A stretch of 33,292 bases of DNA from Halomonas campaniensis (GTDB lineage: Bacteria > Pseudomonadota > Gammaproteobacteria > Pseudomonadales > Halomonadaceae). This document shows, one piece after another, positions 24,840 through 33,208 of this stretch. The stretch spans positions 1 through 33,292 of the forward strand of contig NZ_JPUA01000011.1 of assembly GCF_002211105.1 (NCBI RefSeq), in the 5' to 3' direction. The translations under genes and the position numbers were made by a program. The notes beneath the pieces are model-generated. The model was given only the letters and a program-made list of their open reading frames with translations, ran no database searches and was not told where the DNA came from. Every line of letters starts with the position of its first letter. Positions within the stretch are counted from its first letter, which is position 1.

Positions 24840-27674
24840 TTAATATTTATGTGTGACTAGTTTGTTAAGCTGTGATGGCTTTCCTAAATAAAATCCCTGG
24901 CCATAAGTTATTCCATAAGACTTTAAGATAGGTAGTAGTGCTTCCTGGTCAACAAATTCAGCAATTGTTTGCTTACCAAAACCCTTAGCAATGTCTGCAA
25001 TAGCACGTACGATAACGCGGCTGTCAGAGCTGATTAGTAAGCTGCGAATAAAGGAGCCATCAATCTTTATATAATCGACGGGCAACTGTCCTAGATAGTG
25101 AAAACTGCTAAAGCCAACCCCAAAGTCATCCAGCGCGGTGCGGCACCCCAGGTCGCGTACTGCCTGTAGTACGCCGCGTGCGGTAGAGAAATCAGTCACC
25201 GCCGCTGTTTCTGTGACTTCCAAAATTAGGTGGTGAGGGTCAGCTCCGCTGGCAGTCAGCTCGTCAGCCAAATACTGCTTCAAGCCTCCATCGTGAAGGG
25301 ATTGCCCGGAAAGATTCACTGCTAGGGTAATACCTCGATCCTGCAATTTGCTAAGTGCTTTTAAGCTGTGTCGCAATACCCAACGGTCGATTAAGATGAT
25401 TTGTCCGCTCTGTTCAGCAATAGGAATAAAGTGGGCAGGAGAAATAAGGCTACCATCTGCATCGCGCATTCGCAGCAGTACTTCGTAGTGTTTTACGTCA
25501 TTGTCTTCCAGGCGCATGATGGGCTGCACCATTAGCTCGAAGCTATCCTCTTCAAGTGCATTACGTATGCGATCAACCCAGTAAACTCGTTCTTGTAGTT
25601 CGTCTTTTGCATTCTCTGATTTGGAAAGAAGATGCCAGTGATGAAGACCACTCTCCTTGGCTTTGTACATAGCCACATCAGCACTAGCCATAAGATCTGC
25701 AGGTGTATTGCCATGGGTGGGGAATAGAGCAATGCCAATACTGGCAGTTACTCGGTGCCGTCGCTCGCCGACAACGAAGCCGATACTATCCAGCAGTTGG
25801 ACTATATATTGCGCCACACTGACTGCTTGATCGGCGTTGGTGTCTTCTAATAAAAGTGCAAACTCGTCGCCACCAAGGCGGGCAATAACGCCACGGCGGC
25901 CAAGGTTATGAAGGAGTGTGTCGGCCACTTCGCTTAATAATTTGTCGCCCACATGGTGACCACTCAGCTCGTTTACCTCTTTGAATTGGTCTAAATCCAG
26001 CAGCAGTACCGCCCCACTTTTTTTCGAGGGACGGTCAAGAGCAATTTGCAGTGCGTGCTGGAAATAGCGACGGTTGTATAGTTCTGTCAGCGGGTCGCGT
26101 TCTGCCAGCCAGGTTAAACGTGCTTCGGCAGCCTTACGCTCGGTAATATCGAGCCCTACAGAGAGGCGGGATACTTTTCCCTCATTGCCTGTTTGTAACG
26201 GTGCATGGTACCAAGCAATAGTATGGAGCCGGTGATCGGGCGTACGTAGTGTTTTTTCCTCTTGCTGGGGATGGGAAAACGTATGCACAGTCGTAGGGAC
26301 ACCCGCCTCGAAGACATCAACAAAATGCCTTCCAAGCAGCGAAGCTTCCTTTACCCCTAACATCAACTGCGCATACTCATTAGCCAGGCTGATCCGACCA
26401 GTGCAGTCTTGGGCAATAATAAACACCTGCGCTGTGTCCAGCAGGCCACTAATGAAATCACGCTCTTCAGCTAACTCTTCAATTCGCTCGGCTAGTTGAT
26501 GGCCGCGCTCCTGAACCTCGCCTTCCAACAATTCAAGTTGCCGGGATAGCTCGAGCGTGCTGCTCTCAAGCACATCGATCTCATCAGGAATACGACGGCG
26601 GTGGCTGGGAATGGCGGAGTGTATGTCGCTGAACTTCCCGTCGGCTAGGGCAGGAAGCAATCCGGCGACTCTTCGTAGCCTGGCCATTGGGCCTAGCAAT
26701 ATGATTAATAGCAGTAGTTCGGCGGCAATCCAGCCGAGCACACCAACGAACAGCAGCATGCGGGTATCCTGATTAATTGCCTTAATTTGCTCAGTAATGT
26801 CTGATATCAGCAGGAAGTACCCGATGTTACTACGTTCGTTATCCTCTTCCATACGTACTGCGCTGAGTTCTAAATGCCTGCCGCCATACTCAAGACTGAG
26901 AGGTGCTTCCATCAAGCGGCGAACAGAGGTCATATTGGCCGCTTGCTGTAGAGGTATTAAGCTTTGTTCTTCGCTGGTGAGTGCCAGCAATTGACCATTC
27001 CACGCTTGCAACTGCCGTGTAGCGCTTACCTGACTGTCTTCAACGGGCCCTGTTACGAATAGCGCGACTTCGCTGCCAGACACTTCTTTGGCTTGCCGGG
27101 TAACATCGGCTAACGAGCGGGACAACACGACCATACCGACACTTTCGCCCTCTTCTAGCACCGGCACGGCAGCGAACTGCTGGCAGCTAGTTGAGCAGCG
27201 AAGCGCTGAGAGAGGTCGTTCGGAATTTATGACACGCCTTACCCAGCTCAGTATGGGGAGCTGGCCTTGCGAATTGCCGGTGCCCCAACTGCCCAAGACT
27301 TGGCCTTGAGTATTAATGATTAGAATCTCATCAATCCCTGCCTCTAGCTGTAGAGCGGGCCACTGGGCGTCCAGAGCTTGCCCGACCTCGGCTGAACTGC
27401 CTGTTTTTAAGGGCACTCCAAGGCTCGCAGAGGCGGCCGTTAAGCCGGCTAGCTGCCGTAAATTTTCCGATGAGCGGAGGAGCGCTAAGCGGATTTCTCG
27501 CTGCTGGCGTTCATGGTGCTGAGTTCGACTTTCCTGAAACTGACGAGTTAAGTTGTCGTGACCTAGCCAAGTGAAGAGTGATACCAGCGCTAAAAGCAGC
27601 AGGCTACTTAACGCGATAACCCTCCAGGTTAGGCTAAGGCGCTGAGGCGCTCGCAAAAGGGTAGGTGTTTTCAT
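24840..27674 (-). CDS. Membrane PAS-GGDEF-EAL cyclic-di-GMP protein
   Basis: The 944-residue protein turns an outside signal into c-di-GMP turnover. TM1 is at about 18-37, a periplasmic Cache-like sensor at 38-304 with C160 and C164, TM2 at 305-328, a coiled coil at 370-405, PAS at about 405-512, GGDEF at 515-690 and EAL at 700-940. The cyclase motif GGDEF is intact (601-605), but no RxxD inhibitory site precedes it. The EAL signature reads EVL (731-733); the other phosphodiesterase residues are present: N787, E819, DD 849-850, K870, E906, Q926. It is probably an active phosphodiesterase, with cyclase activity possible. It lies 34 nt after the porin gene and 27 nt before the acyltransferase gene. 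Confidence 0.92.
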   Translation of the reverse strand: MKTPTLLRAPQRLSLTWRVIALSSLLLLALVSLFTWLGHDNLTRQFQESRTQHHERQQREIRLALLRSSENLRQLAGLTAASASLGVPLKTGSSAEVGQALDAQWPALQLEAGIDEILIINTQGQVLGSWGTGNSQGQLPILSWVRRVINSERPLSALRCSTSCQQFAAVPVLEEGESVGMVVLSRSLADVTRQAKEVSGSEVALFVTGPVEDSQVSATRQLQAWNGQLLALTSEEQSLIPLQQAANMTSVRRLMEAPLSLEYGGRHLELSAVRMEEDNERSNIGYFLLISDITEQIKAINQDTRMLLFVGVLGWIAAELLLLIILLGPMARLRRVAGLLPALADGKFSDIHSAIPSHRRRIPDEIDVLESSTLELSRQLELLEGEVQERGHQLAERIEELAEERDFISGLLDTAQVFIIAQDCTGRISLANEYAQLMLGVKEASLLGRHFVDVFEAGVPTTVHTFSHPQQEEKTLRTPDHRLHTIAWYHAPLQTGNEGKVSRLSVGLDITERKAAEARLTWLAERDPLTELYNRRYFQHALQIALDRPSKKSGAVLLLDLDQFKEVNELSGHHVGDKLLSEVADTLLHNLGRRGVIARLGGDEFALLLEDTNADQAVSVAQYIVQLLDSIGFVVGERRHRVTASIGIALFPTHGNTPADLMASADVAMYKAKESGLHHWHLLSKSENAKDELQERVYWVDRIRNALEEDSFELMVQPIMRLEDNDVKHYEVLLRMRDADGSLISPAHFIPIAEQSGQIILIDRWVLRHSLKALSKLQDRGITLAVNLSGQSLHDGGLKQYLADELTASGADPHHLILEVTETAAVTDFSTARGVLQAVRDLGCRTALDDFGVGFSSFHYLGQLPVDYIKIDGSFIRSLLISSDSRVIVRAIADIAKGFGKQTIAEFVDQEALLPILKSYGITYGQGFYLGKPSQLNKLVTHKY

Positions 27675-27708
27675 TGCGGTAACGTCCTAGCCAGGAGTGA
27701 GGGGAGCC

Positions 27709-28920
27709 TTAAAAGCGTAGCGATAGCTGGAATAACCACATGTTCCATCTGCGGCTGGTTGCTAACGAATCTGGATTATCTTGACTGGGTAGCCAACCAG
27801 TGCCATCCACATGGTGATATTCACCTGCGAGCATTACCTGAGGGTGTGGTGTCCACTGCAGACCAAACGTTAAATCATCTGCAAATTGAGAGTGAGCAGA
27901 TCCTAGACCATTTGCTTCAAAAGACTTTCCTGAACGGTCATTATTGTTATTAATTAAGCTGTCATATCTAACAAGCCAGCTCCAATTTTGATTAATCATG
28001 CGTTGATACTGCAGATACCAGCTTTGTCCTGTAATCTCAAAATTTCTGGGAATATTATCCCCTTGAAGAGATTGCTTCCTAAGCGCGAACTCTGCAGTAA
28101 GGTTCCATAGCTCTTGATTATATTGTATTGATGCAATCCACGGCTGAAAATAAAAAGTGCCTGCCCCTTCAGTAAAATTGGTATCTAACTTAACATCAGC
28201 TGCACTAATGGCAGCAACAAAATTGCTATTTTCGTGCTCGTATAAAACCTGAGCTATTACTGAATAATCGCTTGAAGAGACGCTTGGTCTACCATTACCA
28301 GCAAAAAGCTGTCTAGCTAGATCTGAGCCTGTTTGTGGGCGCCCTAAACCACCTCGAATGCGTAGCGTTCCAGTAGGTATCCGCTCATCTAAATATATAC
28401 TGACTCCGTCTGCAGCAATACCAATGGATCGGGTACGATCAAAATAAATAGATTGGGGGAGCAGTATGCTAGGGCGCGTAAACGCTACATCCCGGGTTTG
28501 GTTATAAAACCCAAAAGGGTTTTTGAACCGACCTAATTGAATACCAAAGGTACGCTCTTGGTCTGAAATCATTTGGTAATCGATCAGACCGTAATCCAAT
28601 TTCGCTTCTGCATCGCTGCTATCGCCACCGGCCCGGCGACTCAGCACCTGAGCAGCAACAAGCACATCCTGATGAGGACGCAAGGAGACGTTAAGGCCAA
28701 CCTCGGTGAATTCTAAGCTGCCTTCATCACGGCTACTGTGGCCAAAAAAATTGTTATCGTCAGTAATAACCAGCGCTTGGCTAAGAAAACCATGCACCTG
28801 CAGAGTATCCAGCACCTGTTCGTCGCTTTGGGCGTTAGCAGATAACCCCATCACAACGGTGCCTAGCAAAGCAGCAATGGCGCGGCATTCATTCCATCGA
28901 AATGACTTGGACGCTATCAT
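27709..28920 (-). CDS. Outer-membrane porin-like beta-barrel protein
   Basis: The 403-residue product has a signal peptide ending near SANA and then amphipathic beta-strand repeats with aromatic girdles (FGIQLGRFKNPFGFYNQTRD, WYLQYQRMINQNWSWLVRYD). It ends LFQLSLRF; a C-terminal Phe is the BAM recognition signal for barrel proteins. The QLGRFKNPFGFYN segment recalls phosphate-selective or general porins, but the substrate is not certain. The ATG at 28920 has AAGGAG 7 nt upstream and is preferred over 28977. The start lies inside the end of the binding-protein gene (32-nt overlap), implying translational coupling. Confidence 0.82.
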   Translation of the reverse strand: MIASKSFRWNECRAIAALLGTVVMGLSANAQSDEQVLDTLQVHGFLSQALVITDDNNFFGHSSRDEGSLEFTEVGLNVSLRPHQDVLVAAQVLSRRAGGDSSDAEAKLDYGLIDYQMISDQERTFGIQLGRFKNPFGFYNQTRDVAFTRPSILLPQSIYFDRTRSIGIAADGVSIYLDERIPTGTLRIRGGLGRPQTGSDLARQLFAGNGRPSVSSSDYSVIAQVLYEHENSNFVAAISAADVKLDTNFTEGAGTFYFQPWIASIQYNQELWNLTAEFALRKQSLQGDNIPRNFEITGQSWYLQYQRMINQNWSWLVRYDSLINNNNDRSGKSFEANGLGSAHSQFADDLTFGLQWTPHPQVMLAGEYHHVDGTGWLPSQDNPDSLATSRRWNMWLFQLSLRF

Positions 28921-29362
28921 CCAGATACTCCTTTTCAAGATACCCAATAGCACCCGGTGTCGAGGCAACACGCTCACGCATCTCTTCCTGATCGTTTACT
29001 CGGTCAGGGGCTTGCCCGGTACCTGAAAAGACCATGCGATCCCAGGCTAATTGAAGTTGGTGCGGGTAAACAGCCAACTGCTCTTTAGTAAAGCGGGCAT
29101 GCACTGGGTTGTTGTTACTTAGAACGAATACTCTAACCGCTTGACCATCCGGCCATGTGCGTTGGCGCATGGCGAAAATTGCGCGGGTGGTATCCCGATT
29201 GAGCCAGCGGGTGGCAACATCAGGATGAGCCACTAAATAAAGTGGTGCCTCCCGAGCGATGGCATTTGTTGCTGCGAAAGTGAGCCCCACCAGCAAAACA
29301 AGGGTGGTCACTGCCAGTAAGGTCAGTCGCAATCTTGAGCCGCTTATAACGGGTGGTGGCAT
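28889..29362 (-). CDS. Small PstS-like periplasmic substrate-binding protein
   Basis: From the ATG at 29362 the product is 157 residues: a hydrophobic signal (RLRLTLLAVTTLVLLVGLTF) ending near AIA, then about 120 residues resembling one lobe of a phosphate-type binding protein (FAMRQRTWPDGQAVRVFVLS, TPGAIGYLEKEYLD). A full PstS is over twice as long, and no ABC permease is present. It more likely serves as a sensor or porin partner. The frame is open up to 29563, but the extra Cys-rich 67 residues precede the signal peptide and overlap a palindrome, so I reject them. The start has no clear ribosome-binding site. First gene of the four-gene cluster. Confidence 0.7.
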   Translation of the reverse strand: MPPPVISGSRLRLTLLAVTTLVLLVGLTFAATNAIAREAPLYLVAHPDVATRWLNRDTTRAIFAMRQRTWPDGQAVRVFVLSNNNPVHARFTKEQLAVYPHQLQLAWDRMVFSGTGQAPDRVNDQEEMRERVASTPGAIGYLEKEYLDDSVQVISME

Positions 29363-29713
29363 TGATGGTGGCTTACTGGTTGATTGATGAACGCCAGTTT
29401 CACGCACGATGCAGTTCTTCTCTGCACATGAACAGTGTATGAATTGATGACGTGTTCTCCCTCGCAGCACTAACGGAACTGGTTTTATATTCAGCTCTAA
29501 TGGTATGGCTGCAAGATACGCATCCAAAAGCAACTGTGCCGTATCGATACAACACATACGCAAACACTACATCAATTCAAGAAAAATAACAGAAAGTTAT
29601 GTCAACGAATAGCGAGGATAAGTTGTGGCTATTCCATTACCGTATGTTTGTACATAATAGCTAATCGTCTGGGCGACACTGCGATTGGCATCTATCTGAA
29701 AGGAGCATTCACT
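29363..29713. promoter_or_regulatory. Divergent intergenic region with palindromes
   Basis: This 351-base region separates the minus-strand binding-protein/porin/c-di-GMP cluster from the plus-strand DapA-like gene. It contains TGTG-N2-GTATCGATAC-N2-CACA (29535-29556), an interrupted 22-bp palindrome, and GAATAGC/GCTATTC (29607-29613 and 29628-29634), a 7-bp inverted repeat with 21 bp between centres. Both look like operator sites. I found no RNA gene in it. Confidence 0.5.
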
Positions 29714-30607
29714 ATGTTTACTGGCCTCAGTGCATTTCCGCTAACCCCTGTGAGCGAGCAGGGCATTAAGGAGTATGAGTTTATCGGTTTGGTTGAGCAT
29801 TTAGCCGAGGCTGGGGTGGACTCCATTGGCGTGCTGGGCTCGACGGGGAACTACGCCTATTTAAGCCACGCTGAGCGTGCCCGTGTTGTGAAGCTTAGCG
29901 TGGAAAATGCAGCGGGTGTGCCTATTGTCGCGGGCATTGGTGCGTTACGTACTCGTGATGTGCTGGCCAATGCAGAGAGTGCTCAGGAGGCAGGCGCCAG
30001 CGGGGTGCTGCTTGCGCCAGTTTCCTACCAAAAGCTCACCGATGACGAGGTCTTCGACCTCTACGCCACGGTATGTCAATCGCTGAGTGTGCCGCTCTGC
30101 GTGTACGACAACCCTGGTACCACCCATTTCGAATTCAGCGATGAGCTGCATGGTCGAATCGCCCAATTGCCCCAGGTTCGCTCTATCAAGATTCCCCCGG
30201 TGAACAGCGATATTCAAGCGGCAACGAAGCGAGTTGCACGGTTGCGCAAGCTGATCCCCTCTGATGTCACCATCGGTATCAGCGGTGACGCGGCAGCAGC
30301 TACCGGTCTAAATGCGGGGTGCGATGCCTGGTATTCGGTTATCGGCGGGATATATCCGAAAGCAGCACTGGCGATCATCCGGGCGGCCCAGGCGGGGGAT
30401 GCCACAACGGCTCAGCAACTTTCAGAACAGCTTGAGCCACTGTGGGCGCTATACCGTGAATACGGGGGAAGTCTGCGAGTGGCGGCTACCATTGCAGAAG
30501 TCACTGGTAGAGTGAGCCAGCCTTGTTTGCCCCAGCCACTGCAAACGCTGCAAGGGGGAGACCGTAAAAGAGTAGAGCAGGTACTAGAGCATCTCGAACT
30601 CGATTAA
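29714..30607 (+). CDS. DapA/NanA-family aldolase (dihydrodipicolinate synthase-like)
   Basis: The 297-residue TIM-barrel enzyme forms a Schiff base with pyruvate or a related ketoacid. The active-site Lys is K159 (RSIKIPP) and the Tyr is Y131 (CVYDNPGTT), close to K161/Y133 of E. coli DapA. The substrate loop reads GSTGNYAYLS where true DapA has GTTGE, so a different aldolase reaction is likely. AAAGGAG lies 8 nt before the ATG at 29714; the frame extends to 29648 but the family begins at MFTGLSAFPLTPV. It stands alone, divergent from the c-di-GMP cluster. Confidence 0.85.
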   Translation: MFTGLSAFPLTPVSEQGIKEYEFIGLVEHLAEAGVDSIGVLGSTGNYAYLSHAERARVVKLSVENAAGVPIVAGIGALRTRDVLANAESAQEAGASGVLLAPVSYQKLTDDEVFDLYATVCQSLSVPLCVYDNPGTTHFEFSDELHGRIAQLPQVRSIKIPPVNSDIQAATKRVARLRKLIPSDVTIGISGDAAAATGLNAGCDAWYSVIGGIYPKAALAIIRAAQAGDATTAQQLSEQLEPLWALYREYGGSLRVAATIAEVTGRVSQPCLPQPLQTLQGGDRKRVEQVLEHLELD

Positions 30608-30646
30608 CTCTACTCCTCTGTGCAATAGACCTACCCTCTCTGAAGC

Positions 30647-31189
30647 CTAAGGGCCGACCTTGAAACTCTTCACCAAGGCTTGGGCTTCTTTTATGGAAGT
30701 CAAACGTACAAACTGTATATGCGCATAGCGGGGGTTAATCATATCGGCAAAGTAGCGTTTCCGGTTTTGTCGCCATGTTTTAAGTGACCATAGCAGAACC
30801 GAATCACGGCTTAGAAATGTTTTGCGGAAGCTCTAGCGATTACCTGTATCAGGCCAGAGTTCCTCTTTGCTGATGATGCGTTTAACCGCACGTGTGAGGG
30901 CTTGGCTAAATACTCGCCAAAAAGGGTAGTCGATCCACACCACCATATCCACATCACGCCACTTTATATGCCGAGTGCGGTCAAAGTTACCGTCCAACAC
31001 CCAGCCTTCGGATGAAGCGGCTAACGCCTTTTCCAGGGCGACAAAAAACTCGTCATCTGGTGTGCCTTGCCAGTTAGCTCGCCAAAATAGTTGATCAAGC
31101 AGAACGCATGGGGCGTTCAAGGCGTCCGCGAACTGCTTTGCAAGGGTACTCTTGCCACTGCCACTGGTGCCGACCACGTTTATTTTCAT
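30647..31189 (-). pseudogene. P-loop kinase-like gene interrupted by an in-frame amber codon
   Basis: The frame begins MKINVVGTSGSGKSTLAKQF (Walker A) and reads as a small adenylate-kinase-like/AAA family protein for 118 residues to DTGNR, then meets TAG at 30835-30833. The same frame continues with SFRKTFLSRDSVLLWSLKTW and on to YAHIQFVRL and ends at a TAG at 30649-30647, giving 180 codons in all. Relatives I remember read TGNRESF here, so TAG probably replaced a GAG by one base change. No frameshift is involved. It may be a fresh pseudogene, a suppressed stop or a sequencing error. Confidence 0.8.
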
Positions 31190-31343
31190 GGTGAGTCCTC
31201 TTTAAGTGGCGAAGCATCTTATAAACTGATCCGTCAATGGGCAACTGATACCCATGGTCAATACCAGGGATCCACTAGGCTCGTAAGGCGCTAAGCATAT
31301 TTAAACGTCAACGCTGAGGCGCAACTACTAGGGTAATCAACCT

Positions 31344-32033
31344 ATGATTCATACAGAACATCACCGTTCCCACCGTAACGGTTGGCTACGTGCCGCTGTA
31401 ATGGGGGCTAACGATGGCATCGTTTCTACGAGCAGTTTGATACTGGGTGTTGCCGCGGCCAGTACCACTCAAAGTGATATTATGTTGGCGGGTATTGCGG
31501 GCTTGGTGGCAGGTGCCATGTCGATGGCCGCCGGCGAGTATGTTTCGGTAAGCTCACAATCGGACACCGAAAACGCTGATCTTGAGATCGAACGCAAAGC
31601 ACTGGATGAGCATTACGAACTAGAACAGGAAGAACTTGCGGCTATCTATGAAACCCGCGGCTTGGCGCCTGAACTGGCAAAGCAGGTCGCTGAGCAATTG
31701 ATGACCAACGACGCCCTGGGCGCGCATGCGCGAGATGAGATCGGCATCACCGACACCAGCCAAGCTCGCCCACTTCAGGCAGCACTCTCTTCCGCCACGA
31801 CGTTTACCATCGGTGCACTGCTACCGCTGCTGGTCGCGTGGTGGGCACCACCTGCACTGTTGATTCCCCTGGTCGCGCTGTTCTCGTTGCTCTTTTTAGC
31901 CTTTCTGGGGGCTATCGCTGCCCGGGTGGGCGGAGCACCAATCCTAAAAGCTGCGTCAAGAGTAATGTTCTGGGGCGCGCTCGCCATGGCTTTAACATTC
32001 GCCATCGGGCACCTGTTTGGAGTGATGGCTTAG
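31344..32033 (+). CDS. VIT1/CCC1-family iron/manganese transporter
   Basis: The 229-residue membrane protein belongs to the VIT/CCC1 family, which exports Fe(II) or Mn(II) from the cytosol. The first helices contain AAVMGANDGIVSTSSLILGV and GLVAGAMSMAAGEYVSVSSQ, the family signature with metal-binding Met and Glu. A cytosolic Glu-rich metal-binding helical region follows (ERKALDEHYELEQEELAAIY), then three C-terminal helices. Five helices in total are expected. It stands alone; the interrupted kinase gene is divergent upstream. Confidence 0.92.
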   Translation: MIHTEHHRSHRNGWLRAAVMGANDGIVSTSSLILGVAAASTTQSDIMLAGIAGLVAGAMSMAAGEYVSVSSQSDTENADLEIERKALDEHYELEQEELAAIYETRGLAPELAKQVAEQLMTNDALGAHARDEIGITDTSQARPLQAALSSATTFTIGALLPLLVAWWAPPALLIPLVALFSLLFLAFLGAIAARVGGAPILKAASRVMFWGALAMALTFAIGHLFGVMA

Positions 32034-32127
32034 AGGCAAACTGCGCCGACACTGCTCGCATCCCGGGGTTGAATTCCACCTAAGTGCCTGCACTCATAAG
32101 GGAGTAATCAATTCACAAGGAGCCGTT

Positions 32128-32757
32128 ATGACAACGTTAGTGATTGGCGCGAACGGACAGATTGGTAAACAGTTTTGCGAGCTGGCCCAGCAAGCCGGCA
32201 CGCCTATTAAAGCAATGATTCGTAGTGAAGAGCAGGCGTCGTGGTTTAAAGAGCGCGGTATCGACACCGTAGTAGCCGATTTGGAAGGCGAGTTTGAGCA
32301 CGCCTTTGAAGGCTGCGATCAAGTGGTCTTCACGGCAGGTTCTGGCCCCCACACCGGGCCAGATAAAACGCTGATGATTGACCTTTATGGTGCCATTCGT
32401 ACCGCCGACATTGCCAAGCAAAAAGGTTTTTCGCGCTACATTATGGTGAGCGCCATGCGGGCAGAGAAGCCGCTGGAGGCACCTGAGAAAATGCGCCCCT
32501 ACATGGCCGCGAAATTTGCCGCCGATGCACACCTGAGTAATAGCGGCGTTCCCTATGTCATTCTCAAGCCGGGAAGGCTAACCGACGAAGCCGCTAGCCA
32601 GCAGTTTGCCAGCACGGTGGAGGAGTCTGGCGATAACCAGATCTCCCGTGCGAATGTGGCTCACGCGCTGCTGCATGTGGTGCAAACCCCAGGTGTGGTA
32701 AACCAAGAGTACCTGCTGCTGGATGGTAAGCGTTCGATTAGTGAGATTGTTCAGTAG
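32128..32757 (+). CDS. NAD(P)-binding atypical SDR (SDR_a5-like)
   Basis: This 209-residue Rossmann protein starts MTTLVIGANGQIGKQFCELA, giving the GxxGxxG dinucleotide motif. It continues with VVFTAGSGPHTG, YIMVSAMRAEKP and VPYVILKPGRLTDE, as in YwnB/YhfK-type atypical short-chain dehydrogenases. The classic YxxxK reads YMAAKFAAD. The physiological substrate is unknown. AAGGAG is placed about 6 nt before the ATG. The next gene is the truncated aldo/keto reductase, convergent. Confidence 0.88.
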   Translation: MTTLVIGANGQIGKQFCELAQQAGTPIKAMIRSEEQASWFKERGIDTVVADLEGEFEHAFEGCDQVVFTAGSGPHTGPDKTLMIDLYGAIRTADIAKQKGFSRYIMVSAMRAEKPLEAPEKMRPYMAAKFAADAHLSNSGVPYVILKPGRLTDEAASQQFASTVEESGDNQISRANVAHALLHVVQTPGVVNQEYLLLDGKRSISEIVQ

Positions 32758-32772
32758 GCAACTAACAGCCAC

Positions 32773-32994
32773 TTATGTATTAACCCCCTTCATACCTTCT
32801 GGCGTGTAGCGCTCGCCGATGACCGGAAGGGATGCCGTGGCCGCTTCAAGCTGTTGCTGCTCATCGGTGGTTAGATGGATGGATGCCGCAGCCGCATTCT
32901 CTTCGAGGTAGCGCAACCGCTTGGTGCCCGGAATCGGTACGATGTTATCGCCTTTGGATAGCAGCCAGGCAAGAGATAGCTGCGCTGGGGATAG
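32773..32994 (-). pseudogene. Aldo/keto reductase, C-terminal remnant
   Basis: Read on the minus strand, the last ~73 codons are a typical aldo/keto reductase C terminus: LSPAQLSLAWLLSKGDNIVP, then PGTKRLRYLEENAAAASIHL and VIGERYTPEGMKGVNT before TAA at 32775-32773. Full enzymes have about 330 residues. At about 32985-33000 the similarity stops abruptly, and the sequence beyond encodes a LysR C terminus on the other strand. No start codon or N-terminal TIM-barrel part exists in the window, so this is a remnant. Confidence 0.8.
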
Positions 32995-33176
32995 CGGTGC
33001 TGCCGCATTTTCTGGCGTTGGAGGCTGGACTGGTCTGTGTTGCTGCGGATATCGGTGTGGATCAGCCCATCTACCTCGTTATCCAAACGGATCTCACCCA
33101 ATCAGGCCGTACCCGGGCCGTGGCGGATTTTCTGGCGGAGTTGGTGGCTAATAACCGTGAGCGCTTGAGTGGGTGA
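32982..33176 (+). pseudogene. LysR-family regulator, C-terminal remnant
   Basis: The plus-strand frame ending at TGA 33174-33176 reads ALGIAVLPHFLALEAGLVCV, then IYLVIQTDLTQSGRTRAVAD and FLAELV, the end of a LysR effector-binding domain. Only about 62 of a usual 300 residues remain. The open frame runs on upstream to 32832, but there it is only the antisense of the aldo/keto reductase. There is no helix-turn-helix and no own promoter. Confidence 0.75.
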
Positions 33177-33208
33177 TGCAGTCGCTAAGTTTTCACTTTT
33201 TATCCTAC

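Noticed and set aside
32832..33176. A 114-codon plus-strand frame taken as one gene
   Set aside because: Its first half is antisense to the aldo/keto reductase remnant; only the second half (LysR end) is real coding sequence.
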